Assembly: GCA_030037185.1 (NCBI GenBank)
Contig: JASHRR010000812.1
Location: 1 to 8,000, forward strand
Reading direction: 5' to 3'
Length of the DNA: 8,000 nt
Source: Xanthobacteraceae bacterium
Lineage (GTDB): Bacteria; Pseudomonadota; Alphaproteobacteria; Rhizobiales; Xanthobacteraceae
Numbering within the stretch: the first letter of the stretch is position 1; each line of letters starts with the position of its first letter. The position numbers were made by a program, and so were the translations under genes. A model generated the notes under the pieces. That model ran no database searches and was not told the origin of the DNA. It worked only from the letters and a program-made list of their open reading frames with translations. This document shows positions 1 through 5,923 of this stretch, in pieces.

Positions 1-102
1 CAATCCCGGCAATTGAGCCGCTGCCGAATGGACGGCGATATCTATGGCTATCGCCGAAATCATTAACCAGAGAATCGCGCTACGAGATGTCCAACCTGGC
101 AT
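1..102 (-). CDS. N-terminus of a probable exported protein, cut by the left edge
   Basis: An open frame of 34 codons starts with ATG at 102-100 and stays open to base 1. A GGAG at 109-112 lies 6 bases before the ATG, which supports the start. The translated N-terminus has the layout of a Sec signal peptide: a short start with Arg7, a hydrophobic stretch at about residues 9-24 (ILWLMISAIAIDIAV), then an Ala-rich cleavage region (HSAAAQ, residues 25-30) with probable cleavage before or after Gln30. Only about four residues of the mature protein are visible, so its function cannot be told. It lies 96 bases downstream of the NmrA-like gene on the same strand and could be read from the same transcript. 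The alternative is a chance frame, but the ribosome site and signal peptide together make a real gene more likely. Confidence 0.6.
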   Translation of the reverse strand, partial: MPGWTSRSAILWLMISAIAIDIAVHSAAAQLPGL

Positions 103-198
103 GATGCACTCCGGGGACGCGTTTTCTAATGCACAATTATTTCGGGCGAGCAAGCGGCACACGAACGCCTCGAGCACACTCTCAGTGCGCCGCCAAAA

Positions 199-1086
199 TC
201 ACAGTGCTGCGTTTATTGCGGGCACGAGTCGGGTCCGCGCGAACTCAGCGAGCGTCGTAGGCGTGGTCGTGTCAGGCGTGCGCGGCTCAGCCGGATCCAT
301 ACGGCCGTCGCGGTAGGCCGCGTACATTTCGAGGATGATGTCGATGAGGAAGTCGGGCATCCCCATTCCCTTCATAGCGCCGCTTGCTTGCTCGGGCGTA
401 GCCTCCACGAACTTCGCCGGCTTGCCCAGTTCAGATGAGATGATTGCGGCCGCGTCTTCGGCCGAGAGATCCTGGGGACCATGGACCCCAATACGATGAT
501 GTCCGCTCCAGCCGCGATCGAGCAGCCAGCTCGCAGCTTTGGCGGCGATATCGCTCGTTGCTACCACGGGCCACTTTTTCCCTCCCGGTATCGGCAAGAA
601 CATCTGGCCTGTCTTCGCAATCATTCCTGCGGACTGTAAGAAGTTCTCCATGAAGATCCCGGGCCGAAGTGAGGCCACAGCGGGAAGCGCGGCCTCAAAC
701 GCGTTCTCCATCTCGCGGGCGGGACCCACTGGCCCGGTGCCCGGGCCGCTGTGTGCTCCCGCGCTCGAAAGGACTACTGCCCTGCGAGTGCGAGCTTTCT
801 TTGCGCCCGCCGCGGCTTGCTTCGCGCACTTGACGGCCCAGTCGTAATAATCGGGTCGCGCAGGCGGAGGCGTGAGCCAGAAGATCGACTCGGCATCCTC
901 AAGCGCGTCGGCAAGGAGCGCTGGATTTTCGAAGGAGCCCTCGATGACGCGCGCGCCGCGTCGGTGAAGGTCCTCAACCTTCTTTTTGTCCCGGCTCAGC
1001 ACTGTGATGCGCTCGCCTGCATCGAGGAGGCGGGCCGCGAGCGCGCGACCGATGTTGGAGTTGGGAGTGTTAATGAAGATGGACAT
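199..1086 (-). CDS. NmrA-family NAD(P)-binding Rossmann protein
   Basis: A 295-residue protein of the atypical short-chain dehydrogenase (NmrA/HSCARG-like) family. These cytoplasmic proteins bind NAD(P)(H); some act as redox sensors and others as quinone or azo reductases. Visible signs are a first beta strand followed by the dinucleotide-binding loop NTPNSNIG (residues 6-13, an N-rich variant of GxxGxxG), SRD at 31-33 after the second strand, VVLSSAG at 104-110, and the family hallmark RPGIFMENFL at 141-150. The canonical YxxxK active site is absent, as is usual in NmrA proteins, so catalysis is uncertain. The length is normal. I chose ATG at 1086 over an upstream GTG at 1095, because the AAGGAG at 1095-1100 overlaps that GTG but sits 8 bases before the ATG. 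The gene is last but one in a same-strand series with DUF899 and SDR genes, which suggests a shared redox role. Confidence 0.88.
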   Translation of the reverse strand: MSIFINTPNSNIGRALAARLLDAGERITVLSRDKKKVEDLHRRGARVIEGSFENPALLADALEDAESIFWLTPPPARPDYYDWAVKCAKQAAAGAKKARTRRAVVLSSAGAHSGPGTGPVGPAREMENAFEAALPAVASLRPGIFMENFLQSAGMIAKTGQMFLPIPGGKKWPVVATSDIAAKAASWLLDRGWSGHHRIGVHGPQDLSAEDAAAIISSELGKPAKFVEATPEQASGAMKGMGMPDFLIDIILEMYAAYRDGRMDPAEPRTPDTTTPTTLAEFARTRLVPAINAAL

Positions 1087-1176
1087 GAGTGGCACTCCTT
1101 TTGATTGATTGATGCGTGTTGGGCCCTGTTTCCGACTCCAGGGTGCGCCGAGGATTCGGGGTTAAGGTGGTGTGCC

Positions 1177-1989
1177 CTAGGAACAAGCGCATCCTCGTGC
1201 CTCGTCCTCTCGCCTTCGGGCGGCGGCTGCGTAGGGGTCGGTGAGGACATCGAGCCACTTCGGGTTCGGCGCGGCGGCTTCGGCCTCGTAGTTGTCGTGC
1301 CAGTTGAGCCACTCGTGGGGCGCGGTCTGAGGGTAGCCTTCCGGAGAGTTTTCCCAAGTTTCCTGACGACCGAACGCCGTCATATCGAGGAAGCTCCAGG
1401 TGTTTCCCATCGCCTCGGCTTCGCGGCCGTTGATGAAGTATGTCCGAAACACCCTTTCTCCATCCCGGATGAATGCGTTGTAGCCGTACCACTGGTCGAC
1501 TCCGAAGTCGACGTCGAAACTGTCGGTGATGGTGTACCAGGGCATCGACCAGCCCATGCGCATTTTCAGGCGCGCGATGTCCACCTGCGGCGCGCGGGAG
1601 GCGTAAGTAAGCGTGGTGTTGCGGGCGTTGAGGTGGGACAAGTGACTCACCTGATCGGCACCGAAAGAGCAGCCGCGGCAGGCGTGGTCGGGCCAGCCGA
1701 ACACACCGGGCTCAAAGAAGGCGCGATAGAGGACGAGTTGGCGGCGGCCTTCGAAGAGGTCGGTCAGGTTCACCCTTCCGTTGGGTCCGTCGAAGGCGTA
1801 GGCCTTCTCAACGAGCATCCAGGGCATGCGGCGACGCTCGGCGGCCATGGCTTGCCGGCCGCGGGTCAATTCCTTCTCTTGGAACAGTAGCTGCTGGCGC
1901 GCCGCCTCCCACTCCTGCATCGTGACAACAGGAGGTGTGGTCTTCGGGAGTGGCCCATCATCCTCGCTCGTTGCCGTTGGTGTCGTCAT
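1177..1989 (-). CDS. DUF899 family thioredoxin-fold protein
   Basis: A 270-residue protein matching the DUF899 family, whose fold is thioredoxin-like and whose biochemical role is not established. Visible family features are the N-terminal helix with ARQQLLFQEKELTR (30-43), a strand QLVLYRAFFEPG (84-95), a CxxC pair (Cys104, Cys107) in HACRGCSFGADQ, the SRAP segment (131-134), KMRMGWSMPWYT (142-153), and the C-terminal AFGRQETWENSPEGYPQ (205-221). The tail ends in a Cys-x-Cys (267, 269), which is unusual and might bind metal or be redox active. The start is set by AGGGAG at 1999-2004, 9 bases before ATG 1989. A 37-residue longer form from ATG 2100 would overlap the stop of the upstream 52-residue gene (ATGGCGATAG) and allow coupling, but it lacks a clear ribosome site and the extra residues are low in complexity. 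The context with HxlR, SDR and NmrA genes suggests a redox or detoxification role, which is an inference. Confidence 0.85.
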   Translation of the reverse strand: MTTPTATSEDDGPLPKTTPPVVTMQEWEAARQQLLFQEKELTRGRQAMAAERRRMPWMLVEKAYAFDGPNGRVNLTDLFEGRRQLVLYRAFFEPGVFGWPDHACRGCSFGADQVSHLSHLNARNTTLTYASRAPQVDIARLKMRMGWSMPWYTITDSFDVDFGVDQWYGYNAFIRDGERVFRTYFINGREAEAMGNTWSFLDMTAFGRQETWENSPEGYPQTAPHEWLNWHDNYEAEAAAPNPKWLDVLTDPYAAAARRREDEARGCACS

Positions 1990-2090
1990 TGTCGTTGTCT
2001 CCCTTGTTTGATCCTTGGTCGCAGCCATCTTTGGGGTCGCCATCAACACATGCCAGAACCGCTCAGCAGTGGTTGGTGACCGGGATCGAG

Positions 2091-2249
2091 CTATCGCCAT
2101 CCAGAAATCTTCTGATCTTCTGCCCTCTCCTTAATGCACTGCAGCTGATGTTGCCAGAAGTCCGCGAAACTGCTTGCCTTTTCACTTAGGTCAGCGGCTA
2201 GGTGATTCGTCGTTTGTTTATCAGCTTTGCTCGTTGGCGGTGTCGTCAT
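2091..2249 (-). CDS. Small unknown protein, 52 residues
   Basis: I do not recognise this gene. ATG at 2249 is preceded at 8 bases by GGAAG, within an AGGAAGGAAG run at 2258-2267, which is a convincing ribosome site. The frame ends with TAG at 2091-2093. The product begins MTTPPTSKADKQ (polar, probably disordered), followed by a likely amphipathic helix from about residue 18 to 46, which contains FADFWQHQLQ (29-38) and one Cys (39). It has no signal peptide or membrane segment, so it is probably cytoplasmic. It lies 70 bases after the SDR stop and about 100 bases before the DUF899 start, on the same strand. Its first 11 coding bases (ATGACGACACC) are identical to those of the DUF899 gene, so both proteins start MTTP. 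It could be a leader-like duplicate rather than a functional gene. Confidence 0.5.
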   Translation of the reverse strand: MTTPPTSKADKQTTNHLAADLSEKASSFADFWQHQLQCIKERAEDQKISGWR

Positions 2250-2319
2250 CAGTTTTTCTTCCTTCCTAAGGGTTCCACTTTGTGCCGGGTTCCCGATCTC
2301 TTTCGCCCGTGTGAACCTC

Positions 2320-3042
2320 TTAGAGAGCAACTTTCTCAGGGACGAAAGCGGCAGAAAGGCGTTCGAGCTTCTTGGCCGCGCCGTCGCTCCAACTCTCGGC
2401 GATGGACTGAGACAGGGGATCGGGAAAAATCTCCTCTTCGCCTTTCTCCACGCCATCGAAGATAGCTGCCGCAACGGATTTCGGTGAAGCCTTGGGATAA
2501 TCGATGCCCCGGGTCATATCAGTATCAACAGGTCCGGTTATGACGGCATGGACCGTCACGCCCTGGCTGGCCAGGAGTGCTCTGAGCGACTGGGTCATGC
2601 TGAGCATAGCGGCCTTCGAAATGGAATATCCGGGCATGATCGGCAAGAGTGCAAGCGCTAGAGTCGAAATGTTGTTGACGGTGGCTCCCTTCGACCGTTT
2701 CAACAGCGGCGAGACCCCGCGAGTCACACTGAGCGTCCCGAATAAGTTGACAGCCAGATGCCTTCCGATCACCTCGGGCTGACTCAGATCGTCGGGAATC
2801 GAGATGCCGGCATTGTTGATGAGGAGATCGAGAGTATCGATTTCACTCACTGCGTGCTGGATCTGCTCGGTATTCGTAACGTCTAAGGTGAGGGGAATCA
2901 CGCGGGCGTCAGCGTGTTCGAGTGCGCCGCGAGTGCCTGCATACACCCTTTTCGCGCCCCGTCTGAGTGCTTCCTCGACGAGTGCCCGCCCGATGCCGCG
3001 GTTGGCGCCTGTGATTAAAATCGTCTTCTTCGCGATATTCAT
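2320..3042 (-). CDS. Short-chain dehydrogenase/reductase (classical SDR)
   Basis: A 240-residue cytoplasmic NAD(P)-dependent oxidoreductase of the classical SDR family. All hallmarks are present: TGANRGIG cofactor loop (11-18), Asp54 in LDV, NNAG (76-79), and the catalytic tetrad Asn99, Ser126, Tyr139 and Lys143 (the last two in YSISK). PVDTDM (171-176) follows the active-site strand, as expected. The substrate cannot be told from sequence; this subgroup commonly reduces small carbonyl compounds or oxidises alcohols. The C-terminus after residue 195 is short and charged. ATG 3042 is preferred over GTG 3048, because the GAGG at 3048-3051 overlaps that GTG and lies 5 bases before the ATG. The start region falls at the edge of an 88-bp repeat, so the repeat may supply its leader. 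The gene lies 141 bases downstream of the HxlR gene on the same strand, and is therefore the most likely target or co-transcribed partner of that regulator. Confidence 0.92.
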   Translation of the reverse strand: MNIAKKTILITGANRGIGRALVEEALRRGAKRVYAGTRGALEHADARVIPLTLDVTNTEQIQHAVSEIDTLDLLINNAGISIPDDLSQPEVIGRHLAVNLFGTLSVTRGVSPLLKRSKGATVNNISTLALALLPIMPGYSISKAAMLSMTQSLRALLASQGVTVHAVITGPVDTDMTRGIDYPKASPKSVAAAIFDGVEKGEEEIFPDPLSQSIAESWSDGAAKKLERLSAAFVPEKVAL

Positions 3043-3130
3043 GATCACCTCACATGGCAGGACTGAATTCCTTCACCTGCAGCTAATACGGCTGTCGGAG
3101 ACGGGAGGATACGGAGATCTCATCCCATCC
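3042..3130 (-). repeat. 88-bp dispersed repeat, copy A (upstream of the SDR gene)
   Basis: This stretch matches 5619-5706 in the same strand orientation. The core 3063-3130 aligns without gaps to 5639-5706 with 60 of 68 identities. A further 20 bases (3042-3061 against 5619-5638) match at 15 positions after a single-base gap. Read on the minus strand, the shared block contains CAGC-7-GCTG, a small stem with both arms conserved, and a TATAAG-like hexamer (TATTAG in this copy). The block ends at the Shine-Dalgarno and start codon of the SDR gene. A second dyad that is perfect in copy B is degraded here. The similarity was aligned by eye. Confidence 0.85.
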
Positions 3131-3183
3131 GTTGATTTGCGGTCCAAAACCGGCGAAATCCGCTCCGAAGCCCCGGTCGCAGC

Positions 3184-3528
3184 TCATCTCGCCTGCGTCG
3201 ATTCCTCAAGGCGTACGTTGACGCTTACATCCTTGTTGTGCTGCCTGGCCCAGCGGCACATGCCATCGAGCGGGCGGATGAACGTCGTTCCCAATTCGGT
3301 CAACGAATACTCGACACCCATTACCTTCGAATTGATCTCCCGCCTGCTGATCAAACCCGTCGCTTCGAGATTGCGGAGGGTTTTCGTAAGCATCCGCTGT
3401 GATACGCCTTGAAGGCGCTTCCGAAGTTCTGTGTGTCGATGAGGACATTCCTGAAGGCTGAAGAGAATTCTTACCGTCCACCTGCCTACGAAGATTGTCG
3501 AAACTGTCGAATTGGGTTCGATCTCCAT
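3184..3528 (-). CDS. HxlR-family winged-helix transcriptional regulator
   Basis: A 114-residue DNA-binding protein of the HxlR family (dimeric winged helix, MarR-related fold). Visible family motifs are GRWTVRILFSL (15-25), the recognition-helix region TELRKRLQGVSQRMLTKTLR (33-52), LEATGLISRR (54-63), and VEYSLTELG (72-80) in the wing and after it, followed by a dimerisation helix (PLDGMCRWARQH, 86-97). Many family members sense electrophiles or oxidants through a Cys near the N-terminus. Here no Cys precedes the first helix; the only two are Cys28 and Cys91, so a thiol switch, if any, would use these. The start at ATG 3528 is supported by GGAGGG at 3538-3543, spaced 9 bases. A perfect palindrome just upstream may be its own operator. 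The SDR gene follows on the same strand and is its likely target. Confidence 0.92.
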   Translation of the reverse strand: MEIEPNSTVSTIFVGRWTVRILFSLQECPHRHTELRKRLQGVSQRMLTKTLRNLEATGLISRREINSKVMGVEYSLTELGTTFIRPLDGMCRWARQHNKDVSVNVRLEESTQAR

Positions 3529-3552
3529 CCTTCAGAGCCCTCCAAAAAAACT

Positions 3553-3567
3553 CGAAATCAAATTTCG
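3553..3567. promoter_or_regulatory. Palindrome upstream of the HxlR gene, candidate operator
   Basis: CGAAAT-CAA-ATTTCG is a perfect 6-bp inverted repeat with a 3-base centre. It lies 24 bases upstream of the HxlR start codon, immediately before its Shine-Dalgarno. HxlR proteins bind as dimers to short dyads and often regulate themselves, so autoregulation is plausible. A short AT-rich dyad can also arise by chance. Confidence 0.35.
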
Positions 3568-3700
3568 TTGTGGAGCCTCACCTGCTAACTCATCGCACTA
3601 TCCCACCTTGCCAGCCGCTCGCACATCGGCACAAGAGGGGAACACTCGTGTGCCCTGTATTATCCCGGCCAGTATTATGGCAAGATCGAAACCTCGCAGA

Positions 3701-5590
3701 TTATGCCGGCTTCGGAATCGGCGCGAAAGTCAGGCTCAGGACGGTGATATCGTCCTGCTGGCCAAATGCGACGGCAGCATCGGCGATTTGCTGAGCGCCA
3801 CGCGCACTGATCAGGCGGGTGCGCTCGAACCCGAAGAGTTCGCCCAGCTTATTGCGGGCCTCAACAACTCCATCGGAGAGAAAAGTAAGTCTGTCGCCGG
3901 GTTTAAGTTCGAGCGAGGTCTCAGTGTAATCGGCAGTCGGATCGATACCGAGCGGAAGACCGGGAGGGATCTCGATTTCGGTACCGTTGCGATAGGGCGG
4001 CAATTGGCCGGCATTGGCGATGAGCAAAAGGCCGCCGGGCAGCAGATCGGCGCACAAGCAGGTCGTGAATCCCGAGACTCCGTTGTTGCGCAGCGAGGCG
4101 TTCAGTTCCTTGAGCACTTCGGGCGGCCGCAGATCATTGCAGCGGTTGGCCGCGCCGAGCAATAACGCCGAGGTCAGTGCCGCGGCGACGCCCTTGCCGC
4201 TCACATCGCCCAGCATCACGCGCTGCACACCTCCTGGCAGTTCGCGGCAAAGATAGAAATCTCCGCCCACTTCACGAGCCGGAAGGTAGGCAGACGTGAC
4301 CGTAATGTCAGGCACAACGAACATTTTGTCCGGTACCAGCAGATGCTGGACCTGTCGGGCGGCGGTGAGCTCGCCGCGGAGCTCGGCTCGTTCGTCAGCC
4401 GCCAGGCGTTGCTCGTAAAAAACGTAACCCAAAAGAGCGATCACCAGGGCAGCGACGGTCAGTGACATCCAATTCTGCACTTGGTTGGACCAGGTCTCGC
4501 GATTCAAGACAACCTGTTGGAACTGGAACCAGCCTTCCACGAGTCCCCAGACGGTGCAAAGCCCGGCGACAATACGCATCCGGTTGCCGAGCCGGCTCCA
4601 CGGCCAGAACGCGACAAACGGAGCGGTGCACGAAAAAGTCCAGATGCACCAGACGGGCTTGAAGCTAGTGACCTGTACAAACATCGAGAGCGGCAAGGAC
4701 CAGTGCGGAGGCAGGAAGACGGGCAATACAGAGCCGACCAAAACATACACGCACGTCGCGAATACTACCCGATAGACCTCCGGAACCCGTCGGTTGGCGA
4801 GAGCAAAGGAGACGCGGACCAGTGCCCACGACTCAAACATCGAAATGCCGAAGAACGCAGCCTCTAGCACTGCGGGATACTTGCCAAAGAGCACGTAGTA
4901 AAGCATCATGTTGACCCGGGGCAGTGCCACCAGGCAGCAGTAGATGCCAAGCCAGAATGCGGCACTTTGCGAGCGGTCGAAGAGAAAAAGCCCGAGCAGC
5001 AGCAGTCCACAAGCGCCGATGACGAGATAACTCGTGAAGGCGGGCACCTCATCCCTCACCTTGTCACCCCAGGTCGCCGAAACTAGGGTTCGCATGAAAG
5101 TCTGGTCGCCAAACATGAGATGCAGCGGCCGGCCCGGTGTCACGCCCGGCGCGACCGTCATTTGCACGACGCGTACCGCGATGACATGCGCGGCGTCCGT
5201 ATAGGCCGGAACGATTGGAAATAATTTGCCCGGCACATTTCTCGCGTTCAATTCATGGACCGCTTGGCCGTCGATAAAAAGCTCAACTTGCTGGTACCCG
5301 TCTGAGGTGGCCAGCAAGACCGGATGTTCGATACTGTTCGTATCAAGGACAACGCGGCAACGCACCCACAGCAGATACGCTTCGCTCGTTATCCGGTAGT
5401 TGGCGTACGATTTCCAATCGCTATCGTCCAGATTGACAGCGGACCAGTCCGGGGCGTCGCCCAGCCGGTAGACGCAGTGGTCGAAGGGAACCGCAGTCAC
5501 TTGCGCATGAGGCATGCCGGGCACGCCAACAAAGAGTCCCATGAATAGAGCGAACAACCGATTTCTCAATAGGGAGCTGCGCAAAACCAT
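3701..5590 (-). CDS. Membrane-anchored SpoIIE/PP2C-type serine/threonine phosphatase with 7TM-DISM-like sensor
   Basis: A 629-residue sensor phosphatase. Order of parts: a signal peptide (about 1-30, ending PHAQ), an extracytoplasmic beta-rich domain (about 35-165) opening with the DDSDW motif typical of jelly-roll/DISMED2-like ligand-binding modules, about seven hydrophobic segments (about 185-393), a short coiled linker (AARQVQHLLVP, 410-420), and a cytoplasmic PP2C domain of the SpoIIE type. Metal-binding and catalytic motifs are intact: VGGDFY (441-446), GDVSGKG (461-467), LPLG (545-548), SDGV (572-575) and GQQDDITVL (610-618). The usual NAGH is NAGQ here (526-529). It probably dephosphorylates a phosphoserine protein such as an anti-sigma factor antagonist in response to an outside signal; no such partner gene is visible. 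ATG 5590 was chosen over ATG 5596 because GGAGG at 5597-5601 touches the latter and lies 6 bases from the former. Confidence 0.9.
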   Translation of the reverse strand: MVLRSSLLRNRLFALFMGLFVGVPGMPHAQVTAVPFDHCVYRLGDAPDWSAVNLDDSDWKSYANYRITSEAYLLWVRCRVVLDTNSIEHPVLLATSDGYQQVELFIDGQAVHELNARNVPGKLFPIVPAYTDAAHVIAVRVVQMTVAPGVTPGRPLHLMFGDQTFMRTLVSATWGDKVRDEVPAFTSYLVIGACGLLLLGLFLFDRSQSAAFWLGIYCCLVALPRVNMMLYYVLFGKYPAVLEAAFFGISMFESWALVRVSFALANRRVPEVYRVVFATCVYVLVGSVLPVFLPPHWSLPLSMFVQVTSFKPVWCIWTFSCTAPFVAFWPWSRLGNRMRIVAGLCTVWGLVEGWFQFQQVVLNRETWSNQVQNWMSLTVAALVIALLGYVFYEQRLAADERAELRGELTAARQVQHLLVPDKMFVVPDITVTSAYLPAREVGGDFYLCRELPGGVQRVMLGDVSGKGVAAALTSALLLGAANRCNDLRPPEVLKELNASLRNNGVSGFTTCLCADLLPGGLLLIANAGQLPPYRNGTEIEIPPGLPLGIDPTADYTETSLELKPGDRLTFLSDGVVEARNKLGELFGFERTRLISARGAQQIADAAVAFGQQDDITVLSLTFAPIPKPA

Positions 5591-5618
5591 TTGCATCCTC
5601 CGCGGGGAGGGATTGGAC

Positions 5619-5706
5619 TGATGACCTCTCTTAGCGGGCTGAATTCCCTAACCTGCAGCTTATACGGCTGTTGGAGACGGGAAGATACGAAGATCGTATC
5701 CCATCC
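5619..5706 (-). repeat. 88-bp dispersed repeat, copy B (upstream of the phosphatase)
   Basis: Partner of the copy at 3042-3130, with about 75 of 88 aligned positions identical plus one gap, counted by eye. In the orientation of the phosphatase gene it contains the perfect dyad GATACGA-TCT-TCGTATC (5685-5701), then CAGC-CGTATAA-GCTG. The loop of the latter includes a good -10-like TATAAG hexamer, although no clear -35 element precedes it. It ends about 28 bases before the phosphatase start codon. It may be a dispersed intergenic repeat, a structured leader, or a shared promoter and operator region. Confidence 0.85.
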
Positions 5707-5776
5707 TCCGGTGTGTGGCCCGGAGCTTGGTAAATCTTGCGCCTGTACCTTTTGGCTAGGCCTGAACGCGGCGACT

Positions 5777-5827
5777 GGATAGCGGTTCACTGAATCCAGG
5801 AAAGTCGGTCATCGACAACGGCTATCC
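5777..5827. repeat. Imperfect inverted repeat upstream of the integrase
   Basis: The left arm GGATAGC-G-GTT (5777-5787) and the right arm AAC-G-GCTATCC (5817-5827) can form a stem of 7 plus 3 pairs with one G-G mismatch and a 29-base loop. It lies about 100 bases before the integrase start, in the region where an operator or recombination accessory site would be expected. Function unknown. Confidence 0.4.
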
Positions 5828-5923
5828 GTTCAAGCGTCCAGCGCAGCTTTGACCTCATAGTGCTGCGATCGCTCGTCAAGCCGTGCAGGACCGCCTCCGT
5901 CTCAGAGATCAAGGAGGTAAGTC

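Larger units (their letters stand above)
5591..5923. other. Gene-free divergent region between phosphatase and integrase
   Basis: About 330 bases separate the divergent start codons of the phosphatase (minus strand) and the integrase (plus strand), and I see no convincing gene here. The region contains the second copy of the 88-bp repeat, an imperfect inverted repeat at 5777-5827, and a TTGACC at 5849-5854 that could be a -35 element for the integrase but has no good -10 partner. Open frames on both strands across it lack ribosome sites and run through the repeat. Confidence 0.6.

Noticed and set aside
1105..1890. Long plus-strand open frame of 261 codons
   Set aside because: It lies antisense to the DUF899 gene, which has clear family motifs and a ribosome site. 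The frame is open because of high GC and has no recognisable protein features.
2320..2474. N-terminal extension of the 52-residue gene up to 127 codons
   Set aside because: The extension overlaps the 3' end of the SDR gene, and the internal ATG at 2249 has a strong ribosome site, so the shorter form is preferred.
2804..3412. Plus-strand open frame of 202 codons spanning the SDR and HxlR genes
   Set aside because: It overlaps two well-supported minus-strand genes and an intergenic repeat, and has no domain signal.
3638..3655. Possible terminator hairpin downstream of the phosphatase gene
   Set aside because: The stem is only six pairs with a mismatch and no T-run follows on the minus strand, so it is too weak to call.
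3512..4165. Plus-strand open frame of 217 codons
   Set aside because: It is antisense to the catalytic PP2C domain of the phosphatase, with a low-complexity product and no ribosome site.
5566..5790. Minus-strand frame of 74 codons through repeat copy B
   Set aside because: The corresponding frame in copy A has a TAG stop, and differences between copies are spread over all codon positions, so the repeat is not evolving as coding sequence. It also overlaps the phosphatase start.
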